Below are positions 1 through 11,480 of a stretch of DNA of 64,000 nt, in pieces (the stretch's first letter is position 1; each line of letters begins with the position of its first letter). This DNA is from Armillaria gallica (Eukaryota > Basidiomycota > Agaricomycetes > Agaricales > Physalacriaceae). The stretch spans positions 3,100,001 to 3,164,000 of the forward strand of contig JBANDB010000006.1 in assembly GCA_037576215.1 (NCBI GenBank), written 5' to 3'. The notes beneath the pieces were generated by a model. The model was not told the origin of the DNA and ran no database searches. It saw nothing but the letters and a program-made list of their open reading frames with translations. The position numbers and the translations under genes were made by a program.

Positions 1-155
1 TGAATTAAATAATTCTTGACTTCTGACCACCGTCTGCCATCTGCCTGCAATATATTGCCCACAGCTGTTACTAGGAAACAGCATCGTTCTGTAATATTCG
101 GCATCACGTTGAATGTCTTGACTTTCCTCTTTCACCCGTCGGCTTTACATCTCGA

Positions 156-2964
156 ATGCCGTATTCAACTTCTCTAAATCCATTATGGCCCAACTACGTG
201 GGAGTCATCGGAACATTGCTTGCCGTCGTTTTAGGTGTTGGTAGATATGCGCTACTTGGTGAGATTTCTTCGTGGTTGTGATTCCTGAGTTCAGTATTCA
301 TGTTGTAGACTGGTGGGACCCGACCCATTGCCAATCCTTGCTCAATAGCGGAACTTGGTTGGATCAGAAAACATGGCAACCTGACGGTGCGCAGGCAACA
401 CACTCTCGAAAAAAAGCAGAATAATGACTTTTGCCTTCAGGATGCATGCTACATATGTATACCGCCCAGGACGTCGCTACTTGCGCTCATTCGCGAGAAT
501 TTGCCTTCATCGGAGATTCCGTAACGCGCACCCTTTTTTTCCAGTTCGCAAATATTGTCGATCCGTCACTGCCTACAGGTCCGCCAGACGATGACCAGAA
601 ACACGCGGATTACAACTTCAAGGCGGCCAAGTCTGGTATCACCGTCTCCTTCCATTGGGATCCCTACCTGAACAGTTCACGGACTCTCAACATCATCTCC
701 GCCGACGTATCTCTATCACGGAGTTTCCAGCGGCCTGCTCTTCTTGTCCTGGGCTCTGGCCTTTGGAATCTGCGGTACGCTGATACCACGGGGGGTATAC
801 CCTCGTGGGAGGCCAACATGGAACGCGTCCTGGATGCCATAAGTCATGGTAGATCAAAGCCGGCAGACGAAGTAGTGGTCCTTCCTGTTGAGGAGGTGGT
901 GCCTTCGAAACTTTCTCGCGAGCGTGGACGAACAATACGCCTGGCGGAGATAGATGCCATGAACTCAGATCTTTTCCATCGCATAAACCAACCATCCCCA
1001 GAATACGCCCATCTGCCAGGAAGAATGCTTCCTTTCATGCCTGTTTCGCTTCCGCTTGTATTCAACAGTGTTCTGGATCCTGCGCAAACTCAGGACGGTC
1101 TGCATTTTTCCCCAGCTACGGTCAAGCAGCAAGCCAATATACTCCTCAATCTCCGTTGCAATGACGCATTACCCAAGCGTGTTCCTTTTGACAAAACATG
1201 TTGTCGCAGATACCCATGGCCAGTGCCGATGCATTTTGTCGTTTTGTTTGCGGCGATTTTGTGGGGTCCATTGGCTGTGTTTTTCTCTCAGCCACCGGGT
1301 AGGCAGAGTCGCCTTTAGCTTCGGAATCTTGGCGTTGATATACCCTCTTTCTAGGGAGTCGATTAACGCGCGTACCTGTTGTGAAAGGCGAACAATTGCC
1401 TCTCCTTGTTTTCAGTGCTGCTGTCGCGCTCATATACGGTGCAGACCGAACGGGCCTATGGTTGAAAGAGCAGAAATCATATAATCCATGGACATTCGGC
1501 TTTTTGAGTATCTGCAGCCTTGCAATCGGATTGTTGACCGTTAAACGAGCCGACAAGGATTTAGGATTCCTCAATCGCGATCAAACAGATGAATGGAAAG
1601 GGTGGATGCAGAGTAAGCCACTAATTTTCCCTTTAACTATCATTCTAACGTGTTATTCAGTCGCCATATTGATCTATCATTACCTCGGGGCGTCGAAAGT
1701 GTCTGGAATATACAACCCTATCCGTGTACTTGTTGCTTCATACTTGTTCATGACGGGTTACGGCCACACGACATATTATATTCGAAAGGCCGATTTTGGG
1801 TTTCTTCGGGTTGCCCAGGTAATTTTCCTACCTTCTTTCCATGATTTCATTGACAAACATATTCGATGCCCTTTATAGGTCATGATCCGCTTGAACATGT
1901 TGACGCTTGTTCTAGCATACACAATGGATGCAGACTACCTATTCTACTACTTCGCGCCTCTGGTTTCTATGTGGTTCATCATCATCTATGCGACTCTTGC
2001 CGTTGCCTCTCAATTCAATGACCGAACCCCGATTCTTGTCGGCAAACTTGTACTATCGGCTGCGGTTGTTACCTGGTTCATGAAACAGAATTGGCTGTTA
2101 GACGGTCTTTTCCAGTTACTTGATCAGGTATTCGGTATAAGATGGTCAGCACGAGAGTGGGCGTTCCGCGTAAACCTCGACCTTTGGATCGTGTATGTTG
2201 GAATGTTCACAGCCATTGGGGTCCTCAAAGCTCGCGAGCACCGTTTAGCCGAGCACCCTCGCTGGCCACTTGCAGTCAAGGCGACTATCGTACTCGCGAT
2301 ATTTGTGATGTTCTGGTATTTCGCATTTGAACTGACACAAGAGTCCAAGTTCACATACAACACGTGGCATCCCTACGTGTCGTTCCTTCCCGTTCTATCG
2401 TTCGTGGTGCTACGAAATTGCAGCGTCGTGCTCCGGTCCGCTTCCTCGCGCGCATTCGCCTTCATCGGAAAATGCTCGCTCGAAACGTTCATCATCCAGT
2501 ATCATTTTTGGCTAGCCGGGGATACGAAGGGTGTTTTACTTGTCATACCAGGGACAAGATGGCGGCCCATCAACTTCGTTGTAACAACATTCCTGTTCAT
2601 CTTCGTGTCGCATTGGTTCGCTAAAGCCACAGGGGAGATTACTGCGTGGATATGTAACGATCAGCCGAAGACGCTACCAGCCCCGGCGACGTCGCACCAT
2701 CACCCCACACCTTCTCTGTCTCGTCAAACTGAAGCACCCCCCAATGGTGGTCAGGATGTACCCCTCATGCCAATACACACAGATCAGGCGAATAAGACCG
2801 GTACACCACAGCCGCCGAGGTGGATAGATCGGCTCGCTGATGGCTCACCGCAGCGCTCTGAGGGTTGGAAATCGGCTGCTCGCTGGTCAGCGGGTACCAA
2901 GGCGAGGACGGCCTCGATACTTATTCTTATGTGGTTGACAAACATTTTGTGGACACGCACTTGA
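156..2964 (+). CDS. Cas1p-type polytopic polysaccharide O-acetyltransferase
   Basis: Five exons (156-258, 309-386, 441-1298, 1355-1818, 1879-2964) with GT-AG introns join in frame to 862 residues. A hydrophobic N-terminal helix (residues 10-34) is followed by a lumenal SGNH/GDSL-like domain: the GDSVTR block carries the nucleophile serine and DGLHF the Asp/His pair. The C-terminal half is strongly hydrophobic with about ten membrane segments, then a Pro/Gln-rich loop and a last helix. This is the architecture of the Cas1p/CASD1 family, Golgi enzymes that O-acetylate glycans (capsule glucuronoxylomannan in Cryptococcus, sialic acid in animals). The fungal substrate here is unknown; a cell-wall or secreted polysaccharide is an inference. 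The start was chosen because it supplies the membrane anchor and splices cleanly to the conserved W-x-P-x-G-C-x-x-H-x-Y block. Confidence 0.86.
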
Positions 2965-3777
2965 GAAAAACTCTATTACATATGTAATACACCAGTCTTT
3001 ACTGCCACACCTAGTATATACCTTGGATGGCACCATATCTATGTCCTCGTAATACACCAACATGACTAGAGAAAGAGGTTAGAAAGAGTTCATGGATTGA
3101 CAAAAAAGGTGAATCATTTGGTTGAAGACATTGTACTACTGGTTTGTGTCGTCACGAAATGTCGGACAGTGATACTAATCCTAGGAAACATCAAGAAAGA
3201 AAGATACACACCTAGCAGTCACAATTGGTAGACAAGTCGATCTGGAGGATGGAGAGTCAGAATGAAACTCAATAACAGGCAACGAAGAAAAGATCAGTAT
3301 TAGCATGGTATCTCATCCACGCTCGTCCTTTAGACGAGATCAGGGCTTGACTTCTATTTGTTCTATCATGTCAAGAGAATGGGAGAACACTCACAAGCTG
3401 GCAGTCTTGAGAATCATCACAGGCCTGAGGGAAAGTGTGTGAGCGAAAGTTGGGACGTGGAAAAGGATGCGAATCAGAAATTTGGGTATATGAAAACAGT
3501 TCATGAGCCTTGGCTTCGAAGTAGCGATTCATTGGTCTCGTCCTAAGATGAAAGGAAAGTGGTCCGTACCTTGCATGGATGTACGCGTCGAAGAGGGATG
3601 GAAGAGGACGAAATTTTTATCCTGAGTATTGAGGGCCGGTCTCGGGACCGACGTGACGCTCACGTGATTGTCACAGGCGTGCCACGGCTTGCACGGCTTG
3701 ACTTTGAGGGCCCTGATCTTGGACCACGACTTGGCTTTCTTTCCTTCAAAGGCCCTGGCCTTTCTTCTGTATCCACC
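2965..3777. other. intergenic region upstream of STS1
   Basis: About 0.8 kb with no recognisable gene. Short open frames are present but have no family features. A palindromic TCACGTGA (3660-3667) and an ACGCGT box (3583-3588) lie within 200 bases of the STS1 start and are plausible bHLH-type and MBF-type sites; this is motif matching only. Confidence 0.5.
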
Positions 3778-5026
3778 ATGGCAAATGTCCTCCAATCACC
3801 CATCGGCTTCCAACCCAGACCAGTCAATCACGCCCCCTCTCCTTTTGGTTTCGGATTTGGTTTGAGTTCACCATCTTCCGCCATGTTCTCACCTGGCTGG
3901 CAGCAGGCAGCGCCCACGGCCAACCAGTTTTCACCATTCCAAAGTCACAATTCGAATCACCCGCAGCCAGTGCCACTTCGCTCGGCAAAGAGGAGGCATG
4001 AGCCGGAGGAGGCGTCAGACGAGTCGATGGACCAGAGCCCTGGACCTGAACGGAGGATAAAACGTGCTCCACCAAAGAGGGCACGGATTGTGCCGGCTGA
4101 GGCCCCGAAAGATGAGAAGGATGCAAAGGAAAACAAGGCGCCAGGTCAGGAAGATAATGATGTCGACCTTGGTGTCTTATTAGGTCGGTCAAGAACATTT
4201 GATGTCGATGGATATTTATTCACTTTCTCTTACAGCTAGCCTTCCTCCTCAATCCCTTCTTCCTCTTCTGAATTCCCTTATCAAGGCCCAGCCGACACTC
4301 AAATCAATCATCCTCCCACTCATTCCTCGTCCAACTGTTCAGGTAGCCCTCAATGCTCTATCCGATTCCGCCAAAAAGCTCAAAGATGCATATCCATACT
4401 CCAATGGCTCGTCATTTGGCGCCGGATCCTCGAACAATAAAGTCAGCGTATTTGGAGGCAGCGGAACTACTTTTGGCAAGTCTGTATTCGGCCACAGTCA
4501 GCACGGGCAAGGTCCGACAAGCTTTGTACCATCAAGCGGCGGCGGTGGCGGTATGCGTGATGATTATATCGTCTCCCGATTGCGTCCCCACATTACAGAA
4601 TTTGCTGCCGCCTGCATGTCTTATTTGCCCTATTTCTCGTATGCCGCGGAGTCTTCTAACGCAACGACATTGCGAGCCCTACACAAAGACAAGTCACAGC
4701 CAGCCGAGACATTCTTGTTTCTTTCCGCCCTCACCACCCATCTCTTGTCGCAGCCACCCCTGGCGCTGGCGTCGCTGGTCCCTCTACTCCTGGACCGACT
4801 GATAAAGGAGTGGAATGCATGGGTGGACAGGGTGGATGCTGTTGTGAATCGAGAAGGGGGAATGTTTGGTAGTGAGACTGTGTCGACTTGGGCACGGAGC
4901 TTAGACGACTTTGCCGGCAGCAAGGACGAACGGTGTGCAGCAGCCATGCGATCGGTACGGGACACATGGGTGGCCAAGGTTGGTTGGTTGGTTGGTAGAA
5001 CGATGCAGCATGCCATGGAGACGTAA
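3778..5026 (+). CDS. STS1: Sts1/Cut8 nuclear proteasome tethering factor
   Basis: Two exons (3778-4183, 4236-5026; intron GT-AG) encode 398 residues. The N-terminal 130 residues are low complexity with a basic nuclear-localisation-like patch (KRAPPKRAR) followed by an acidic stretch. The splice recreates the start of the Cut8/Sts1 core (LLASLPPQSLLPLLNSLI). The core continues with the RPTVQVALNAL helix and a K-L-x-x-A-x-PY element, a Gly/Ser-rich insertion, then the helical bundle beginning DDYIVSRLRPHITEF. The family anchors 26S proteasomes at the nuclear envelope and is short-lived in yeasts because its N-terminus is ubiquitylated. An in-frame extension upstream of 3778 exists but looks non-coding, so the ATG in the ccaccATGG context was preferred. 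Confidence 0.85.
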
Positions 5027-5239
5027 TTTACGATGGATGACCTTTTCTTGATTTTATCACTCTGCTTCACTGTATACCTTCTCATTCATAGTCACTTATA
5101 GCATACGTACTTACAAACGAACGCATTTTACACCTGGTCCGATAAATCCGAATCCTTAGTTGTTCGTGCTTGTCAACAGCTTCCCAAAAAAGTTTGTCGC
5201 GTCGACATCCACCAAGTTTGCCTCTACTCTTAGGTTCCC

Positions 5240-6964
5240 ATGCATGCAATACGCAGCATGGGTTCCTCGTCGTTCCGCCGTCCAAGTGACCGGGAATGTC
5301 GTTGGTATCCTTTTCTACCGATGCTGCAGATTGCTGCAGGACGGGCTTGGGCGCGTCACTCTTCCTCGATTCCCCGACGTGCTCCGGATTCGAAGAAATC
5401 CCAGTCAAAAAAACGCCCATTTTCTGGTGCCAAGGCCTCGTCATCGGGTGTACAGTAAGTTTTCTTGCTGTCTCTGGGTGTCCAGGCGTACTTAGGCATC
5501 TCTTGTTAGGCATAACTCTGGTGTCGTCTCTCTGGCATCTAAATCTCGGCAGTATGAACGACCAACTAAGCGAGCGATTCCCCGCTTTCCCAAGGAATTC
5601 ATTCCAAACTATTCAGTCTCGTATATGAGTCCTGAGCATCTGTCTGAACACGACAGTACACTCGAGCCTGGTCGTGCACCACCTATTCTTCCCGATGCAA
5701 CCGAAAACGAGACTGACCCACCGTGGTATGACTTGGACATGTCACTGTACTCTACGATTGTTTCTAAGGACGACGTAACGACACCTGTTCGTCGTCTCCC
5801 ACCGTCTTCCACTCGGAAAGCCCTCTTGAACAACCTCATACACCTGGCGCAAAGGCGACCTAGCCCAGGTCTTCCTGCCCTCATCGACTACCACGGCCTG
5901 CACAGAGGCGTCCATTCAACACGGTCCTATAACCTCCTCATTGATCTCTCCATCCGCCACAAATCATTCGGCATGGTATCATCACTTCTGGAAGCCATGA
6001 GTGTCGAAGGCATCGACCACAACCATATTACCAAGAAGCTGCTCTTGCGTTGGTTGATCCACACTGACCGACGTTCAGAGGCATGGCAACTGTTGGAGGA
6101 AACCACAACCTCACCGGGGTCCGCTCCCCTGCCTGTGGACTACTGGCTGGAGTTTTTCCATTCTTCCCGCCTCACTCCCCTCTCCAACACCGAGTTTCTG
6201 CATTTGATGAAAATCAGTCCGGTCAGGTTCACCGAAACGACAACACCGCGGGTGATGTCTGTTGTCGTACGAGCCATCCTCCGTCTGGGGAGGCCTTCGT
6301 ACGCTCTTCAGCTCGTGACGACTTACCTGAGCGTCATGCCCCGAAAAGTTGATGCCGTGCTTGCGCGTCAGAATCTCAAGCTCGTCCACCTGGTTGTTTG
6401 TTACGGGTCAACGGAGAAAGGCATAACGAGATTTTTCCAGAGCCGACAAACATTGCAATCCCTTTTAGCTCTCCATCCGACTCTTCGCCCCACGTCGGCA
6501 ACATTATTGATCCTTCTTAGCCAGCTCTCGCGGTGTAAGCGAGCCGGGAGCATCGCGTCCCGACTGGTGGAGGAATTCAAAGACCGTTGGGGCTGTGAGG
6601 TCGAGAATGCCGAGGTTAGACAGAAGGTTGCTAGTCTTGCGCTCAAGGATGTGCGGTTACGCGGGATTTCTCCGGAGATCTTACAAACCATCGAAAAATC
6701 CGCGTCGTCTAGCTCGCAGAATGGCGGCTGTGAGGCTACCGGATTTCGATATGTGCCCCATTTTTGGTCGGTCTCAGGTGTCGAGGAACGAAGGCGGTGG
6801 AGACATCTGCACCGTCTTTACCGGCGACGCACAAGGGGTCAAGGCGCCACAGGGAGACGGGTTTCCAAACGGAGTCGGGGAGAGGTGAGTGACGAAGAGA
6901 TTGGTGTTTTGATTCGAGTTTAAACCATAACTTACAGCTCGATAACGGCCTGAGCGACCCATGA
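5240..6964 (+). CDS. PPR-like protein, probably mitochondrial
   Basis: Three exons (5240-5454, 5510-6884, 6938-6964) give 538 residues. The first 70 residues are rich in Arg/Ser with almost no acidic residues, as in a mitochondrial presequence. After the first splice comes a conserved-looking basic stretch (QYERPTKRAIPRFPKEFIP). The central region holds helical hairpins of pentatricopeptide type, for example SYNLLIDLSIRHKSFGMVSSLL followed by a repeat with AWQLLEE, spaced about 35 residues. The C-terminus is very basic (HRLYRRRTRGQG). PPR proteins bind organellar RNA; the transcript served cannot be inferred. The repeats are degenerate and the class call rests on pattern, not profile score. 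Confidence 0.6.
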
Positions 6965-8400
6965 TGCTAGTCAGTGAAGCGCCGAGTTGCGTTGTGGGGG
7001 GGTTGGTTGCGTGGAAAGGATTGGAACATTCAAGGGGGGTGGCATTTTCGGGGGCCTGGTGCAGCAATGGTGTGAAACGAAAAGCAAGGTTTGTCAAGAC
7101 TATAGGACGTACGAAGTTTGAAGCTCAAACAACGATTGTGGATGGAAGTGGTGACGATCGAGCGCTGGTTTTTGAACTAGTATTTACCTACACGCCTTGG
7201 GGCAAACTTTAGGCGTCGAATCGGGCATTTCAGCGGTGATAAATTCAGACACATACACTCTGTACTTTGAAGTAAGGAATTGTTTCCGAAGGTGGAGTCG
7301 CATAGGTTATAACAACAATTAAATAATAACGGCGTTCATTTCTGCAATAGAATGTAGGTAATCGGTGAAGAGAGTAAATAAATGTGTTGACTGCCACGTG
7401 ACGTTAGTAAAAAAATCAAGTTGGAATCTGGCAATATTATTATCAGGTCTCCATACAGTCAAAATGGCATAGTGTTGGTTATGTGACCACGATGCACGAT
7501 GTTCCTCCCTGCGGTTGCGCGACGTCTCTAGATATGATGAGTATCATTCCGATTGAATGCTAGCTCGAGCAGACGGCGCCGTCACGCGCGCCTTGGAAGC
7601 CGACAATTCGGAAAGAAGGCTGGATGATCGACGAGCGTTATGAAGACCGGCGGGGAATTCGTATGGATGGACGCGTCAGACAGACAGATCTGTGGGCAGC
7701 ATCGTCGACTCAGTATCATATATTCAACGAGGTGTCGATTGTCAACAAGGAAAGAATTCGAAAGAAGGACGAAGTCGATCTGCGTCCGTCAAGCGTCACT
7801 CGTTGCTCTATACACACTCAATGAAGACGCACCCAGTCCCCGTTCCTTTCGTGATCCCGTTCCCAAAAATGGGTTGATCCGTTTTGGCCACCCATGGCCA
7901 GTATCTGTCGCCGTAGGACCCCCTCGCTTGGATAAACACTATAGGCGCAAAATGACTCGTCGAGAAAAAGATTTCAAACGGATCTGGACCTCGACAAAGC
8001 CCGATCGCGAACAAGATCTGAGATATAACAGCTAAGGAATATGGTTGCCAAAAAGTTCTGTTCCTCATCATCGCTTCGCGGCTTGTTCGCACGGTTAATA
8101 CGGATGCAATTTGAATGACGAATGCGCTTGCTGGGCCTGCTCGTCATCGTGGACGCAACTACATAGAGCACAAGATGTCATACTCCAGTCAACGCGTCCG
8201 AGACGAACAACGGCGATAGTATGTCCGAATATCTGGGGCTGTCATGATACGTATGACCTATTTTTTTCCTCAGACGCGGACGCGTAATTATTCACTTAAT
8301 ATCCTGTTTTTCAAATAGGTCAACATCCGAATGCGCTTAAAGGCTGCGACTCTTGCTCTCCCATGTTTTATCCATTTTCGCCCCATTGCATCCTCCCGCC
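6965..8400. other. intergenic region without recognised gene
   Basis: About 1.4 kb between two plus-strand genes. The longest open frames (up to 131 codons, 7640-8035) have no family features, no convincing splice partners and unusual composition, so none was called. One CACGTG box lies at 7395-7400 and an ACGCGT near 8279. No repeat or RNA gene was recognised. Confidence 0.45.
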
Positions 8401-9377
8401 ATGTCTTCCAAGCACGTATACGGTATTTCCTGCATCAATGTCGGTGTTGGTCCAGGTGGAACCACCTCCATGCTCGCGTACGTTCTCGTCACCTCCTCAT
8501 GTCACTCGCTGTCATCTCACCTTTTAATATACAGACGGATCGTACGTCGCTCTGTTATCTTTAACGTCCTGTCCGTTCCCAACGTATTCCCCCCAAGGCC
8601 ATTGTTGACTACCAAGGCCAGGTCGTTCTCGACACGTATGTGGCCCCGACAATGCGAGTAAGTAGTTCCCCGCTCGAAAGGTTCGATCGTGTTAACGCGT
8701 TCCGTCGCTAGATCACCGAGTACCGTACTACGACCACCGGCATTGAAGCCGCGCATCTGTCTTCAAGTGCGTCGTCTGTCAAGGGCCCGTTCTGGTTAGC
8801 ACTTACTTACCTGTCTGTACAGAGAACGCCATGCCATTCAATAACGTCCAGCAGCTCGTTGCCAGCATAATCAAAGGACATGTGCTTGTCGGACATAGTA
8901 TCTGGAACGATCTCTCAGGTACCCATCTCCTCGTGCCACATAGCTCGCCTTAGTGTACTGATCCCTACCCATTCCGTGCAGTATTGGGCATACCCCATCC
9001 CGCAGTGGATACCCGCGACGTAGCTCTCTACCAGGTACCGTAACCCCCCGCTGTTCCCGAGATAAACATTCAACGGTCTCTTTTTCCATTGGACAGCCAT
9101 TTAGAAACACGCTGCGGTCTCCAAACCACATAATCGGCCTTCAAACTCTTTCGTGGCAATTGATGCGAAGGCGATGCCAGGAAGGTCATCTTAATCCTGT
9201 ACGTCTTCATTCCACGTGCCGATCTTCCGAGGGATTGATTTCTCGCAAAAGCTTGAGAACGCCAGGGCTGCTCTTGATCTTTACCGTACTCATGCGCAAA
9301 GCTGGGAGGATGCAGTCTCCAATGGCAACTGGCCGTGCGCGCTTCCGCCAAGCACGTTTTCGCGTTGTTATCTCTAG
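8401..9377 (+). CDS. REX4/ISG20-like exonuclease fold, catalytically degenerate
   Basis: Eight exons (8401-8477, 8535-8541, 8598-8657, 8712-8766, 8823-8918, 8982-9034, 9097-9198, 9252-9377) join in frame to 191 residues. Exon 2 is only 7 bases but is needed to read GVGPGGTTSMLARIAIVDY, the hallmark N-terminal block of the Rex4/ISG20 DEDDh exonucleases. The later blocks GHVLVGHSIWNDLS, DTRDVALYQPFRN and ENARAALDLYRTH align with the rest of the fold. The first motif, normally LDCEMVG, reads ISCINVG, so the catalytic Asp and Glu are Ser10 and Ile12. The final motif, normally VEDA, reads LENA. A non-nucleolytic or nucleic-acid-binding role is inferred. REX4 proper, involved in pre-rRNA processing, would be elsewhere in the genome. 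Confidence 0.72.
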
Positions 9378-9777
9378 ATATTACAGGCTAGTATCGGCTC
9401 GCCGCTCTTGATTGATTCGGAAACCTTTCCCTACCCTCTAATATCGCCGCATTATTGTACTTGTGTTTTAAGTCGTCGTATCTTACCCTTCCCCTAATAC
9501 ACTTCTAATGTTCTGTGATCGATCTGCATGTTCTTCCGGTAAATTTAGAATTGACTATGTTTAGGCCATGGTGACCAATTTAATGGAGAAGCAGATTAAC
9601 GTTGGACAGGGTCGTTTTCTTTAAAGGCACCGAAAACAATTCTTAATGCGTGTGAAGGGATAAAATCGGAAGATTAACTGAGCTGGGAGTACAGGTCTCG
9701 AACCGCGTGAGAATTTCCAGAGATTCCAAAGATTCTACTTGTTTCAAAATATTGATGCGCCTCACGGCTATTGCCTT
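9378..9777. other. convergent 3' intergenic region
   Basis: Four hundred bases between two convergent genes. It is A/T-rich and holds their untranslated ends; nothing else was seen. Confidence 0.5.
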
Positions 9778-11353
9778 GTCTAAACATCAGGGTGAGTGAA
9801 AAAACTGATGGTGAGCCATGTCGAGATCGTACTTTCTCCGCTCCGAATGCCCGAAGTAGTGACTCATATACGAAGAGGGCACTAGCGTTGACGGGAAAAG
9901 ATCTAAGGAGACACGGACCAAGACCACGGAAAAAGCCCCGGTATCCTTCCGTGGCTAGGATTTTCTTTGTAACAAACAAAAATGATGGTCTTTTCATCCA
10001 GACATCGGAAGCCGTGGGGTAAGGCTTGGGATAAGGATACGCCATCATACGGCTTCATCGATGCTTAGCTTGCTTCTTGAAACAATAAACCGGAAATTTA
10101 CTTTTTAACGTTATCCGCGGGGATGGCCATGATCCAGAACGCGAAAGAACTGAAGCCGCCCGCCAAAAAGTTCGCAGGACCTGTTGCTATCTGTTCTCGA
10201 GTATAGTCAGGGATGTAAACTCTTTATGAACGTAGGAAATGCATTACCTCATAGGCTGTACCCTGCAGTTTGGCAAAACCCCGCATGAATGCCTGAGGTG
10301 ATATATCTTTTGTGACCGGGGCGTAAGGCAAGGTGACTCGAACTTACTTACCTCAAAAGATAGGAATAACCAACAAAAATTAGTCCGACACACGACAGTT
10401 CCCGTGAACCCACTGTACAAGCCAAACATTCCTTGAGTACGGACGATCTTTCGGGCAAAATCTATAGTTCCTCTAAACTGACGGTCCGAGGAGTTTCTTT
10501 GCATCTGAAGTTGTAATTTCACTGCGGAGAGAGAAAAGCGTCAACATGATCAATCAGCGCTTAACGCCAAGATACGGGGAATATATACCTTTTAAAAGTT
10601 CCATCGGGGTAGCAAGTACCGTGCTAAGGGATTTAAGGTCATCCAAGGATTACAACTGCATCCGAAAGATAACAAACCTGGTCCAGCCAGCGAGAAGACC
10701 GGCAAGTCCATGTGCGGTAATTGTCAAGCGGGGAAGTTGCGTCGCGGGATTGAGCTCGGTCATACCGTTTCGAAAAAGAAACAGACGGTAATTATGAAGA
10801 GAACCCAAGAGCACCGAATCGATAGCAGCCCACATCACCGCCGGTGGAGTTGCACCTTTGTAAATTGCGAGGATGCCCTTGATAAAAAAAAAAAGCACAA
10901 CTGTAACGCCGGAGTCTAGTCCCGAAGACTCTCATAATACCTCATTTCTGATTGTTTGACGAAAGACATCAAAGGCCCCTTGGTATGTTCCAGGCGCAGA
11001 ACATTGCATTCGCGTTTTGACGGTATCAAACCTAAGGACCCTTGAGCTTTTGAACATTCAATTAGCGGATCTAACTATCCGCAATAGGTTGTCAGGGTTA
11101 TGAAATAAGTGGGGTATCAAGAAAAACTTACCAACTGACCCATGCCCCACAGCAACCTTTGAACAAAATCTGACATGAGACCAAATCTGAGTTGGACTGA
11201 GATACCGCAGTTTACCTTGGTTAAACCTACAAGATTTCTGGTCAGCTTGGCCTGGGCATGATACGCAACAAGAATCTGAGCCCAACCGCTTCCGATGCCG
11301 GCAAATGCTCCCACGAATCTTATGTGACTGCTCTGAGATGCATTTTCTGACAT
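9778..11353 (-). CDS. Mitochondrial carrier family (SLC25) protein
   Basis: Nine exons on the minus strand, from exon 1 ending near 11265 through 10941-11031, 10678-10877, 10589-10623, 10352-10521, 10248-10292, 10102-10190, 9833-10052 and 9778-9789. They give about 316 residues with three carrier repeats. Repeat 2 contains TPMELLKVKLQLQ and repeat 3 IPADNVKNRMM. Helices 2, 4 and 6 carry the usual G-x-x-x-G-rich patterns (KGATPPAVMW, LYSGFTGTVV, FFRGLGPCLL). The first signature reads FDTVKTRMQ, but the exon 1/exon 2 junction is ambiguous and I found no splice that restores the expected PFDTVK proline. These inner-membrane exchangers move metabolites; the substrate cannot be told from sequence. 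The gene is divergent from the RING-CH gene, with 127 bases between starts. Confidence 0.72.
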
Positions 11354-11480
11354 GCTCAGAAATCAAGCACAACATGCAGTTGCTGGCCGTGACAAATGCG
11401 GAATCTACCCGGTGTCCATCCAGATTGCCGGAGGGTAACGTGGAGGCACTCAGTTAACGCCGTCCCACCATCGTGCAGCC

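Noticed and set aside
3559..3777. In-frame upstream extension of Sts1
   Set aside because: The extra residues look like translated promoter sequence and include the TCACGTGA site.
7386..7410. CACGTG box as a promoter of a missing gene
   Set aside because: The hexamer occurs several times in the window by itself and there is no gene start within 900 bases downstream.
7640..8035. 131-codon plus-strand frame in the gap before the REX4-like gene
   Set aside because: No family features, random-looking composition, overlapping frames on both strands and no splice partners.
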